Positions 42,674 through 51,823 of a DNA stretch of 64,000 nucleotides are shown one piece after another (position 1 is the stretch's first letter; the number at the start of each line of letters is the position of its first letter). Position numbers and translations under genes: made by a program. Source of the DNA: Mariniblastus fucicola. GTDB taxonomy: Bacteria > Planctomycetota > Planctomycetia > Pirellulales > Pirellulaceae. The notes below the pieces were generated by a model. It was not told the DNA's origin, ran no database searches, and saw only the letters and a list, made by a program, of their open reading frames with translations. The DNA lies in contig NZ_CP042912.1 of assembly GCF_008087665.1 (NCBI RefSeq), positions 930,001 to 994,000 of the forward strand. Direction: 5' to 3'.

Positions 42674-45600
42674 ATGCACAATTTCAAGCACAAAATTTTC
42701 AAAGTCTGCCAGGAACTCGGAGATGATTTCGTCTGTATGAGAGCCCTGCTCTACCCCGAGATCAATCGTCTGTCCGATCAATGCAAGTCTGCACAGTTCG
42801 ACCGGCGGCTGATTGAGATCAGCGAAAATACCGAGATTGATTCGTTCTCCAAGCGAGTGTTGCCATCGGATCCCGTAACCGATTCGCTGTCGATTGAGCT
42901 GACGCCAACCAAAGATGTTGCCGCAAAACGTTGTTGGATCAAGCCAGCCAAATTCACGATGCACTACGTCGCCTGGCAGCATTCAAGCGAGCTGGTGCGA
43001 GCCTGGGTTCCGACGCTCGATCTAAGCATCGTCAAGCAAGGGAAGGTCGACGCCAAGTTCGTGGGCCAGATTCGCAGTGAGATTCGAAGTTGTCTGTTGC
43101 GAACGCAGCAGTTGGTCGAGCTTCGCAAGTTGGTCTACTTGCAAAACTCCGGGCCGTTTTCGATCGTCGAGTCGTCGTATGAAGTCTCCCTGCCGTCGGC
43201 GCGGGACGTTGCGAAAGAAGAACCGGCCGAAAACGAAAAGCGTGAACTGCCCGAGGTCGCCAGTCGACTTGATAAAGTCAATCGTGCCAGCCGAAAGTCA
43301 AAGAAAAGCAAACGCGGCGCTCAAACGATTCCAGCGTTTCATATCGACGATCAAATCCGGCAGTTGGCGGCTCGGCTGGCGGAGCCGGATCGGCAAAGCG
43401 TCCTTTTGGTTGGCCCGTCGGGCGTGGGCAAATCCAAAACCGTCCAGGCACTCGCGCGGCGGAAAAGGGGATTCGGTTTCGGGCCATTTGAGTTTTGGGA
43501 AACCAGCGGCTCGCGGATCGTCGCAGGAATGTCAGGTTTTGGTCAGTGGCAGGATCGTTGTCAAAAAATCACCGAAGAGCTGAAGCAGCGAGACGGGATT
43601 CTGCACGTCGGCAACCTGTTGGAGCTGTTGGAAACCGGCAAGTCATCGAATCAGGTGCAGAGCATCGCTTCGTGGATGCAAACGCAAGTCCAACGAGGCA
43701 ATTTGCAGATCATCGCCGAATGCACGCCCGAGCAGTTGGTCATTGCTGAAACTCGCGATCCGCAATTGCTTGAGTCGTTGACCGTACTGCGAATCGATCG
43801 ACCGGATTCGAATTTGCAAAAGAACATTTTTGGCTCGGTGCTCGATCATCTGTTGGAAAACTTGCCCGACAGCGATTCGTCTGACCCTGCCGTGACTGCC
43901 GATCCACAAGCCGTCGATTCGGTGTACTGGCTGCACCAGCGCTACGCAACTTATTCGGCCAATCCGGGCCGTCCCATTCAGTTTCTGCAGCGTTTGGTTG
44001 AAGACGCGTGGCACGAAGTCGAAAGTTCTGGTGATGCGAACCGAAAGGTGGTGCTTGATGCCGAGTTCGTGGCACGTGCATTTTCTGCGCGAACGGGTCT
44101 GCCTTTTTTTCTGCTCAGCCGCAACGAGCCGCTCGACCTGTCGGCGACTGAAGACTGGTTTCGCCAAAGAGTTCTCGGGCAACCCGTTCCGGTCCAAACC
44201 GTGACGAACCTGATCGCAACGATCAAGTCCGCGCTTTCTCCACCCGGCAAACCGATCGCGTCGCTGATGTTTATCGGACCCACCGGCGTCGGCAAAACCG
44301 AGATGGCAAAATCGTTGGCCGAGTTCATGTTTGGTTCGCAACAGCGATTGCTGCGATTCGACATGAGCGAGTTTTCTGATCCGGTCAGCGTCCAACGACT
44401 GATCGGAGGGACGGGAGAGAAAGAAGGCATCCTTACGGGCAAGGTCAAACAGCATCCGTTTTCAGTGGTGCTGTTCGACGAATTCGAAAAAGCTCACCCG
44501 GCGTTCTTCGATCTGCTTCTACAGGTGCTCGGAGAAGGCCGTCTGACCGATGGGCAGGGGCGCACGACAGACTTTTCGACGACGATCATTGTGATCACTT
44601 CGAATTTGGGAGCCGAACAATTCAAACCGGTTTCGTTCGGATTCGCGGGCGCGGAAAATGATGCAGACACCAAAGGTCAACGCTACGAAGATCACTTCGT
44701 AACCGAAGTTCGAAATAAACTTCGTCCGGAATTGTTCAACCGTCTTGATCGCATCGTTCCGTTCCGGCCGCTGCAAATGGAAACCGTTGAGCAAATCGTC
44801 GGCCGCGAAATTGAAAAACTGAAAAAGCGGGAAGGCATTTGGTATCGCCCAGTCACCTTGGACGTTCAGCCGGAAGTAATCCAGTGGCTCGCTCGCAGCT
44901 CGATGGATTTGCGTTATGGAGCTCGCCCGATTCAGCGGCTGATCCACGATCGACTCACTGTTCCGTTGTCGGAGAGTCTGGCCAACTTTACTCACGAGCA
45001 AAGCGTCGCTGTTGCGGTCACTTGCGATGAAACGGACTCTGCGAGAAAAATTCGCATCGAAGCCAAAGGAGTCGAAGAGGGAGCCGCAGAGATTCGCTCG
45101 TCGCGGTTGCTGATCGATGAAATTCAGCAGGTTCGCCGACGCGCACAGAAGCTTCGGGATGGGGATGTGATGGTCGGATTGCGAAACGAAATGTTCCGGC
45201 TGGTTCAGGCAAATCAACGCGATCACCGCAAGTTCAACAAACTGCTCAAAAAGAAACATCACGACGATTCATATCTGAACTCCTTGCAAGCGGCGATCCG
45301 CGAGCGAGAACCCGAGATCGAAAGTCATCGCTTTTATATCGACATGGCGGCATCGATCTTTGACCGCTGTAGTGATTTCGAAGAGCAAATGTTGCTGAAG
45401 TACTTTGCCAAACAGGACGTGGCGACCGGTCAGGCCAGGGCCGAAAAGAACGATCTTGATGCGGAAGTCAGCGAAGCCATCTTCAAGAACTTTCTGTTCC
45501 ATTCCGGTGCCGCGAACCGGGCTTCGGTTTTCATCTGGAGTCGGCATGAAGACATTCGGCAACAAATGGTCCGTGCCTACATCGATTTTGCTACGTCGCG

Positions 45601-46108
45601 AAACCTGCGAGTCACCTGCTACGCCGTGCTGCGATATGACTCCTCAGTTGAGGCGTCCAGGAAACAGGGAACGCTCGGCGGTGTGCCGGATGAAGACGGC
45701 GACACCGAGATCGTGGCGGATCTCTATCGCCAGCCAACGAACAATCCTTTCAGCGTCAGCCACGCAGCACCGTTGGGGTACGCACTCGAATTTAACGGAC
45801 CTGCAGCGTTTCCGATGTTTGGTCACGAAGCCTGCCGTCATCAGTTCCGCGAAGAAAAATTGAGAGACGCGCTCGTCGAAGTGACCGGCGAGAAAGTCAC
45901 GCGACATCAATTGTCGGATTTGGTCACGACACTGGGACCGTTTGATGAACTTTCCATCAAGCAGCGTGTCTACGACTTCTCTCGCAAGGTCGCGGTCGAC
46001 GCCGCGTTCGGTCATCTTCGCGACGTGGATTTCTCAAGCATCAGCAAACTCGTCGTTGGTTGTGTGGAGAAAGCCCTAGAAAAACACCTCGACAAGTTTA
46101 TGGAGTAA
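42674..46108 (+). CDS. ClpA/ClpC-like double AAA+ ATPase with C-terminal PCRF-like domain (first of three)
   Basis: 1,144 residues from the ATG at 42674, chosen because the frame upstream runs to 42506 and overlaps the divergent permease gene; an ATG at 42572 is possible. Residues 1-235 have no Clp_N repeats. Ring 1: Walker A GPSGVGKS (247), pore-type MSGFGQWQ, Walker B broken (ILHVGN, 309-314). Ring 2: Walker A GPTGVGKT (535), Walker B VVLFDEFEKAHP (D602, E603), sensor ITSNLGA, Arg finger RPELFNRLDR, sensor-2 YGARPIQR. The GYVG pore loop is replaced by the shorter GTGEKEGI (about 575-590). After a coiled coil (about 760-930), residues 945-1062 read like a release-factor PCRF domain (YIDFATSRN, GPAAFPMFGHEACRH) with a 45-residue insert. 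No M-domain. B follows 10 bp later. Confidence 0.9.
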   Translation: MHNFKHKIFKVCQELGDDFVCMRALLYPEINRLSDQCKSAQFDRRLIEISENTEIDSFSKRVLPSDPVTDSLSIELTPTKDVAAKRCWIKPAKFTMHYVAWQHSSELVRAWVPTLDLSIVKQGKVDAKFVGQIRSEIRSCLLRTQQLVELRKLVYLQNSGPFSIVESSYEVSLPSARDVAKEEPAENEKRELPEVASRLDKVNRASRKSKKSKRGAQTIPAFHIDDQIRQLAARLAEPDRQSVLLVGPSGVGKSKTVQALARRKRGFGFGPFEFWETSGSRIVAGMSGFGQWQDRCQKITEELKQRDGILHVGNLLELLETGKSSNQVQSIASWMQTQVQRGNLQIIAECTPEQLVIAETRDPQLLESLTVLRIDRPDSNLQKNIFGSVLDHLLENLPDSDSSDPAVTADPQAVDSVYWLHQRYATYSANPGRPIQFLQRLVEDAWHEVESSGDANRKVVLDAEFVARAFSARTGLPFFLLSRNEPLDLSATEDWFRQRVLGQPVPVQTVTNLIATIKSALSPPGKPIASLMFIGPTGVGKTEMAKSLAEFMFGSQQRLLRFDMSEFSDPVSVQRLIGGTGEKEGILTGKVKQHPFSVVLFDEFEKAHPAFFDLLLQVLGEGRLTDGQGRTTDFSTTIIVITSNLGAEQFKPVSFGFAGAENDADTKGQRYEDHFVTEVRNKLRPELFNRLDRIVPFRPLQMETVEQIVGREIEKLKKREGIWYRPVTLDVQPEVIQWLARSSMDLRYGARPIQRLIHDRLTVPLSESLANFTHEQSVAVAVTCDETDSARKIRIEAKGVEEGAAEIRSSRLLIDEIQQVRRRAQKLRDGDVMVGLRNEMFRLVQANQRDHRKFNKLLKKKHHDDSYLNSLQAAIREREPEIESHRFYIDMAASIFDRCSDFEEQMLLKYFAKQDVATGQARAEKNDLDAEVSEAIFKNFLFHSGAANRASVFIWSRHEDIRQQMVRAYIDFATSRNLRVTCYAVLRYDSSVEASRKQGTLGGVPDEDGDTEIVADLYRQPTNNPFSVSHAAPLGYALEFNGPAAFPMFGHEACRHQFREEKLRDALVEVTGEKVTRHQLSDLVTTLGPFDELSIKQRVYDFSRKVAVDAAFGHLRDVDFSSISKLVVGCVEKALEKHLDKFME

Positions 46109-46118
46109 CTTCGAACCG

Positions 46119-49100
46119 TTGGATATTTCTCTGCCAGTTTACGTCAAAGTCATCAAAGGCTCTGTCGATCGCAAGACCGTGTACCGCACGCAGTTGCTGT
46201 TCTCGTCGGGACATCACTCCGAGAACATCGTGCTTCAGCGCGCGATCCAGCGGCTGACGCGAAATGTGCGCAATCGCTGCGACGAGTTCGGCAAAGGGTG
46301 GAATCAGAGAAAGCTCCTGCCGTTGACTTTCAATCCGGCTTCCCTGCAACACACAACGCTCAAATTCGACATTCAACTTCGAAAAACGCGGTACAGTTGC
46401 AAGTATTTCATGGTCTGGTTTCAGGCGATGGGCCGTTGCATCGCGTTCTGTCCGGAATTGCCAGGCGTGTGGTTTGAGTTTGAAAAAGGCGAGCTTCAGG
46501 CTCGGGCAGAGGAAGTTTATTTGGCTCTGTTTCGCAAACTTGAGAAGGACGACGGCGCAGATTTTGTTTCGCCGGACCGGTATTCAATCGATAGCAAATC
46601 CTGGCTGACGTCGATCGACGTGACACTGAATATCAATCAGGAGTCGCGCGACGAGATGGAGAAGAAAATGCTCTCCATGTGGACGCGCGAAACCGTCAGT
46701 GGAGATTCGGAACTGACGCGCGTGGGACGTTGCCTCGATTGGCTCTATCCAGACGATCTGGACCGGGCGTTTTTGCGCGACCGGGAAGCAGAAACGCTGC
46801 TTAGTTTGCTGGAGTTGCCAGACCGCCGGCCTGTGTTGCTGGTCGGCGATTCACTGGTTGGGAAAACAACGCTGATCCACGAAGTCGTCGCCCGCCGGGT
46901 GAAAGCTCGACAGGACAAGGCGCTTGAGAAGGGGCAGGAACAAAAAGCCAATGCCAATCGAAAGAACGTGTGGTTGCTCGCGCCACAGCGTTTGATATCG
47001 GGCATGTCTTACGTCGGCCAGTGGGAGCAGCGAGTTCATGCGATCCTGAAAACGGCGGCTGAGAAAAAGCACACGCTGTACTTTGACGATCTGATCGGAC
47101 TGTTTCGGGCTGGGAAAAGTTCCAGTTCCAACCTCTGCGTCGCCGACCTGTTGCGGAAACCGCTACAGCAACGAAAAGTCAGGTTTTTGGCTGAATGCAC
47201 AACCGGGCAGTACGAACAGTTGCTGAATCTCGATCGTAGCTTTGCGGACCTGTTCCACGTAATGCATCTCGACGAAATGGATGAAGATCAAACGCTTCGT
47301 GTCTGCATCAAAACCAGTCGAACGATCGAGCATCAACATCAAACAAACTTTGACCCTGACGCTTTGCCAACCGTGATCCAGCTTCAGCGTCAATACGGCG
47401 GCGCGCAGCGGTTCCCCGGAAAAGCCGTTCGTTTTCTAAAGCAGATTGGCATCAAGCTTGGCTATCGTCAAATTCGGCGCAACGAAGTGTTGCAGGAAAT
47501 GGCGGCGACCAGTGGCATTCAGCTTCCGATGGTCGACGATCAGCAAACGCTGCTGAGGAAGGATGTTGTTGCAGACTTTGAAAACCAGATCGTCGGGCAG
47601 AAAAGCGCCGTCAACGCTTGCGTGGACTTGGTGATGACCGAGAAAGCTCGACTTTCGCCTCAAGGCAAGCCGATCATGACGCTCCTGTTCACAGGCCCGA
47701 CTGGCGTTGGCAAAACGGAGACTGCAAAAGCGCTCGCGAACTATCTGTTTGGCGATGCAGAGAAGATGGTTCGCTTTGACCTCAATGAGTTCAAGACGGG
47801 TTATAGCGCCGCGCGTTTGGTTGGGACGTTTGACGAACCCGAAGGCTTGCTGACCAGTGCAATTCGGCATCGGCCCTACAGCGTCATTTTGTTTGACGAA
47901 ATCGAGAAAGCTCATCCCGACGTGTTCGACGTGCTGCTGCAAGTGATCGGTGAGGGGCGGCTGACCGATGCGATTGGGCGGACGACAGATTTCGGCAACA
48001 CGGTCATTGTGATGACCTCCAATCTGGGGGCTCGGCGTGCCAGCCAGACGGTGGGTTTCGTGCCAGGCGACGATCAACGGCACTATATCGCGGCCGCGGA
48101 AAAGTTCTTTCGGCCAGAATTCTTCAACCGGATCGACCGCGTCGTGCCGTTTCACCATCTCGACCGCGAGCAGATTGCCGAGATCGCGGAAGGGCTGATG
48201 AGGAAAGTTGTCTCTCGCGAGGGGCTGATGCGGCGGCGTTGTATCTTGAACGTTGGGCCGGCGTTGATTTCGGACATCGTCGATGTCGGATACGATCAGG
48301 CGATGGGCGCTCGCGGGCTCAAGAGAGCCATTGAGCAGCATTTTACGCATCCCGTGGCCGCGGAACTTTCATCCATTCGCAGCGAAACGCCGACGCTAAT
48401 TACCGTCCGCAAGAAAGAACCCGCTGATACAGATGACGATCGGTCGAGCAAACTCAGTATCGACGTCTTGCCACTGGAGAACGTGGAGACGACCGAGCAG
48501 CCGGTCTACGATTCGCTTGAAGAACTTGGTGACATGGCAGAAGCGTTTCTTGATCGAATTCGAGAGAACGTATTGGCTCAGCGTCCCGACGGTGAAATCA
48601 GCGGTCGTGGTATGAGCCCCGAACTGCTTCGCTACTTCGCGCTTGTCGAGGAAGCCAATCAAATCGAGCAGAAAATCAATCAGCTGCGAGTTGTTTCGGA
48701 AGCAAAGTCCGATACGTCGATGCCAGCGATGCCGATCAGTCAGACTCGCCGCTCGGTCGCCGACCGCGAGAAGTACAGCATGCCTTCAAAAACGTTTTTG
48801 CAGGATGTGGCTTCGATCGGAGACATCCATCAGTTTCTCCAGGATGCGGGAGCCAAAGGCGCGATCACCGCAGAAACTTTGGCAGACCAATTGGTGCGAA
48901 GTTGTCGAGTTCTGGAGGCGATGGCTCAATCGAATGAATCCGAAGCAATTTTCTTTTTGAAGGACTCGTCAGCAAACGGCTTGGCTGAGGGGCTCGCGGA
49001 CAGTAGCGTTGCTGCCAGTTCGCAACAGCGTCCGTACCTGCACGCATCCCATCACGAAGAAGCGGTCCGCAGAATGGGATTTGATTGGCGTGCGAAAGAG

Positions 49101-49514
49101 ATGATGATTGGCGGCCAGGCGGTGAGGCTGTTGTACGTGTCGGGCAGTTGCGTAACGGCGATGCTGCGAAACGAAATTGGCTTTAGCCTGTGCTGCGACT
49201 CATGGGGGCGATTGACGCTGGACGAGACAGGAATCCTGACTTCTGAAGATCCTGACTTTCAAAAACTTAAGGCCGCGATCCTGTCCGAGGATGCGATTCG
49301 CGAACCTGTTTCCTGCCAGAGCATCGAAACTGTACGGCGTCATCAGGTGCTGCGATTTTGGGGCAACACGTCGATGGATTTTCGCACCGAGCAAACGATC
49401 GATGGCAAAGATCAAACTCAAAGGCTGCTGTCTCTGATCCAAAGCGGTTTGCCGCTGCCAAACGAATTTAGTGCTTCCAGTCAGTCAAAACAATCGCAAC
49501 GGAAAGGGGAATGA
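46119..49514 (+). CDS. ClpA/ClpC-like double AAA+ ATPase with C-terminal PCRF-like domain (second of three)
   Basis: 1,131 residues, TTG start at 46119 (LDISLPVYVKVIKG as coded), 10 bp after the first gene; GGAG lies at 46102-46105. The N-terminal part (1-230) contains AFCPELPGVWFEFEKGELQ and a following helix, very like HicB. Ring 1: Walker A GDSLVGKT (243), YVGQWEQR pore region, Walker B TLYFDD (D323, D324). Ring 2: Walker A GPTGVGKT (526), Walker B VILFDEIEKAHP (D593), MTSNLGA, RPEFFNRIDR, MGARGLKR. The pore loop is deleted (RLVGTFDEPEGLL, about 566). A VGF tripeptide sits in the loop before the Arg finger (QTVGFVPGD). At the C-terminus a coiled coil is followed by a PCRF-like segment (YVSGSCVTAMLRNEIG, about 1006-1021). 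The last 4 nt overlap the third gene. Confidence 0.9.
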   Translation: MDISLPVYVKVIKGSVDRKTVYRTQLLFSSGHHSENIVLQRAIQRLTRNVRNRCDEFGKGWNQRKLLPLTFNPASLQHTTLKFDIQLRKTRYSCKYFMVWFQAMGRCIAFCPELPGVWFEFEKGELQARAEEVYLALFRKLEKDDGADFVSPDRYSIDSKSWLTSIDVTLNINQESRDEMEKKMLSMWTRETVSGDSELTRVGRCLDWLYPDDLDRAFLRDREAETLLSLLELPDRRPVLLVGDSLVGKTTLIHEVVARRVKARQDKALEKGQEQKANANRKNVWLLAPQRLISGMSYVGQWEQRVHAILKTAAEKKHTLYFDDLIGLFRAGKSSSSNLCVADLLRKPLQQRKVRFLAECTTGQYEQLLNLDRSFADLFHVMHLDEMDEDQTLRVCIKTSRTIEHQHQTNFDPDALPTVIQLQRQYGGAQRFPGKAVRFLKQIGIKLGYRQIRRNEVLQEMAATSGIQLPMVDDQQTLLRKDVVADFENQIVGQKSAVNACVDLVMTEKARLSPQGKPIMTLLFTGPTGVGKTETAKALANYLFGDAEKMVRFDLNEFKTGYSAARLVGTFDEPEGLLTSAIRHRPYSVILFDEIEKAHPDVFDVLLQVIGEGRLTDAIGRTTDFGNTVIVMTSNLGARRASQTVGFVPGDDQRHYIAAAEKFFRPEFFNRIDRVVPFHHLDREQIAEIAEGLMRKVVSREGLMRRRCILNVGPALISDIVDVGYDQAMGARGLKRAIEQHFTHPVAAELSSIRSETPTLITVRKKEPADTDDDRSSKLSIDVLPLENVETTEQPVYDSLEELGDMAEAFLDRIRENVLAQRPDGEISGRGMSPELLRYFALVEEANQIEQKINQLRVVSEAKSDTSMPAMPISQTRRSVADREKYSMPSKTFLQDVASIGDIHQFLQDAGAKGAITAETLADQLVRSCRVLEAMAQSNESEAIFFLKDSSANGLAEGLADSSVAASSQQRPYLHASHHEEAVRRMGFDWRAKEMMIGGQAVRLLYVSGSCVTAMLRNEIGFSLCCDSWGRLTLDETGILTSEDPDFQKLKAAILSEDAIREPVSCQSIETVRRHQVLRFWGNTSMDFRTEQTIDGKDQTQRLLSLIQSGLPLPNEFSASSQSKQSQRKGE

Positions 49515-51823
49515 TGTCGTACAAAAAATTCCCAATCGTCTGGTGGAAAGACCGTCAGGGCACGTTTTACGCTCAGACAGTCAGCGGAGAATCGGTCTGC
49601 GCTGCGGATGATGACCTGAAGAAATGCGTTCGGCAAATCAAGTCGGCGATCCTTTGGCATTCCGAGAACACGTACGTTTCCGAAGCGGAATTTGAAGCTC
49701 CGAATCTTGAGTTGCTGAAGGTTGCCATTCGCACCTCAGAGACCTTTCGCGAACGCCGACATCTTTCCAGCGAGCAAACGTGGGTTTCGGTGCCCTGTGT
49801 TTGGGGAAAGCGGGACGATGGGTCCGTGGTCTGCAACGCCCCGACGATCGAACTCAAGTTTCAATGTGACTCAGAAGATAAATTCCGGGAGATCGCTCGC
49901 GAGGAAATTCAGTCGAGACTCAACGGATGCTCGCAAGCTCAGCTTGCTTCGATGTTGCCCGAAAACGGACTTATCGTGGACGTTGTGAATGTGAAACTGG
50001 GCGAGTCAAAAGACACGCAATGGTCTTTCGATTGCGAAAATCTCGAAACAGTGGCCAATCCGCTTACCGGACGCCACGCACAAAAACAGTTCAGTGCACC
50101 GATTAATCGGGATGAGGAAGTCGCCAGCTTGCACCGCCGACTGCGTCTCCAGCAAGGTAACCTGTTGATCGTTGGGCCGCGTGGAGTTGGGAAATCGACG
50201 ATCGTCGCGGCTGCTGCACGCAAGTTTCAGGACACACGACGCAAGGCAGCCAAGGAATCGGCAGCGGAATCGGAAATTGATACCGCGAAGGCCCAGATGC
50301 CTTCGATGTGGATGTGCAGTGCTGATCGAATCGTCGCTGGCATGCGATATCTTGGCGAGTGGGAGCAACGTCTGGAGCGAGTCATCGAAGAGTTGGCTGA
50401 ATTCCAGGGCATTCTTTGCTTCGAGCGGCTCGACGCGCTCTGTCGGCTTGGCGGCGAAGACGCGTCGGCCAGCATCGCATCGTTTCTGGCTCCGTTTATT
50501 CAGAATCGTGAACTGCGAGTGATCGTCGAAGCGACTCGCGAAGAACTTGATCAATGTCGGTTGCTTTTGCCAGGATTCGAGAATCTGTTTGAGGTGTTTG
50601 AAGTTGAACCAATGCCCGAAGAACAGGCGCGACAGCTGCTCGATGGGCTGGGAAAAGAATACACACGCAATCACAAAATTGAATTTGAACCAGAATCCGC
50701 GGTGCTTTGTCAGCGACTGTTCAAAAGATTCATGCCCTACGATACGTTTCCTGGAAAGTGCGTTGGCTTTTGGAAGGGATTGTTCGAAACGGCCAAACGG
50801 GACCGGGCTGCGAAGATTGGTCAGGATAACGTCGTTTCTGCTTTCATCGACCTGACCGGATTGCCTGAATCATTGATTCGAGACAAAGTCAGTTTGCCGA
50901 CGAACGAGATTCGCGATTGGTTTGCCGAGCGAATTATCGGCCAACCAGATCCTTGCAATCGACTGACGGATGTCATCGCCACATTCAAGGCCGGTCTGAA
51001 CGATCCCAATCGGCCAATCGGTATCATGTTGTTCTGCGGACCAACAGGTGTCGGGAAAACCGAAACGGTCAAGGCGCTGACGCGATACATGTTTGGCAAC
51101 GCGACGACGACCAGCGAACATGAAAAACAAGCCGTCGTCCGTGATCGACTGGTGCGTTTGGACATGAGTGAGTTCGCTGGTATCGGTGCGGCGCAGCGTT
51201 TAACCATTCAGAGCAATGGCCAGCCCGGGGAGTTGGTCAAACGACTTCGCCAGCAGCCGTTTTCAATTGTGCTGTTGGACGAAATTGAAAAAGCATCATC
51301 CGACGTGTTCGACGTGCTGATGGGCGTGATGGATGAAGGTCGTCTGACCGACAAGTGGGGGCGAGTGACAGATTTTCGCAGCAGCATCATTATTATGACT
51401 TCGAATCTTGGTGTGCAATCGAGGGAGTCAGTTGGATTCAAGGCCGACACGGACTCTGGTTTCGAAGCCGGTGTGCGAAAGTTCTTTCGGCCAGAATTTT
51501 TTAATCGAATTGATCGCATCGTTTCATTTGCTCCGCTGTCGCGAGAGTCAGTGGCCAGAATCGCAGAGCTGGAACTCCAGGCGATGACACAGCGTGAAGG
51601 TTTCAGCAGTCGACGATTGAAGCTGAATTGGAACAACGAAGTGACATCGTTTCTGGCCAGCCAGAGCTACAGCAAAAAACTTGGGGCTCGGCCGCTGCAG
51701 CGTACGATCGAACAGCAAGTCAGTACTCGCATCGCCAGAATTCTCGCTGCCCAACCTGGACTTTCCGACTCAACTTTCGCGCTTTCAATTTCAGGTGGCG
51801 AGCTTTTGGTGGACGTTCGGTGA
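49511..51823 (+). CDS. ClpA/ClpC-like double AAA+ ATPase without C-terminal extension (third of three)
   Basis: 770 residues; starts in the ATGATG at 49511, with AAGGGG just upstream and a 4-nt overlap with the second gene, a sign of translational coupling. The N-terminal region (1-200) has two halves that align with the first two proteins (FPIVWWKDRQGTFYAQTVSG; WVSVPCVWG). Ring 1: Walker A GPRGVGKS (222), MRYLGEWEQR pore region, Walker B broken (ILCFER, 301-306). Ring 2: Walker A GPTGVGKT (510), Walker B IVLLDEIEKASS (D590), MTSNLGV, RPEFFNRIDR, LGARPLQR. The GYVG pore loop is replaced (RLTIQSNGQPGEL, about 563). It has a VGF in ESVGFKADT. It ends shortly after the D2 small domain, like ClpA/ClpC, and has no coiled coil or PCRF-like part. 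Confidence 0.9.
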   Translation: MMSYKKFPIVWWKDRQGTFYAQTVSGESVCAADDDLKKCVRQIKSAILWHSENTYVSEAEFEAPNLELLKVAIRTSETFRERRHLSSEQTWVSVPCVWGKRDDGSVVCNAPTIELKFQCDSEDKFREIAREEIQSRLNGCSQAQLASMLPENGLIVDVVNVKLGESKDTQWSFDCENLETVANPLTGRHAQKQFSAPINRDEEVASLHRRLRLQQGNLLIVGPRGVGKSTIVAAAARKFQDTRRKAAKESAAESEIDTAKAQMPSMWMCSADRIVAGMRYLGEWEQRLERVIEELAEFQGILCFERLDALCRLGGEDASASIASFLAPFIQNRELRVIVEATREELDQCRLLLPGFENLFEVFEVEPMPEEQARQLLDGLGKEYTRNHKIEFEPESAVLCQRLFKRFMPYDTFPGKCVGFWKGLFETAKRDRAAKIGQDNVVSAFIDLTGLPESLIRDKVSLPTNEIRDWFAERIIGQPDPCNRLTDVIATFKAGLNDPNRPIGIMLFCGPTGVGKTETVKALTRYMFGNATTTSEHEKQAVVRDRLVRLDMSEFAGIGAAQRLTIQSNGQPGELVKRLRQQPFSIVLLDEIEKASSDVFDVLMGVMDEGRLTDKWGRVTDFRSSIIIMTSNLGVQSRESVGFKADTDSGFEAGVRKFFRPEFFNRIDRIVSFAPLSRESVARIAELELQAMTQREGFSSRRLKLNWNNEVTSFLASQSYSKKLGARPLQRTIEQQVSTRIARILAAQPGLSDSTFALSISGGELLVDVR

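Noticed and set aside
42674-51823. Calling these proteins ClpB disaggregases
   Set aside because: No M-domain coiled coil between the rings, no Clp_N, no GYVG in ring 2, and VGF/FGF in the loop that ClpB lacks.
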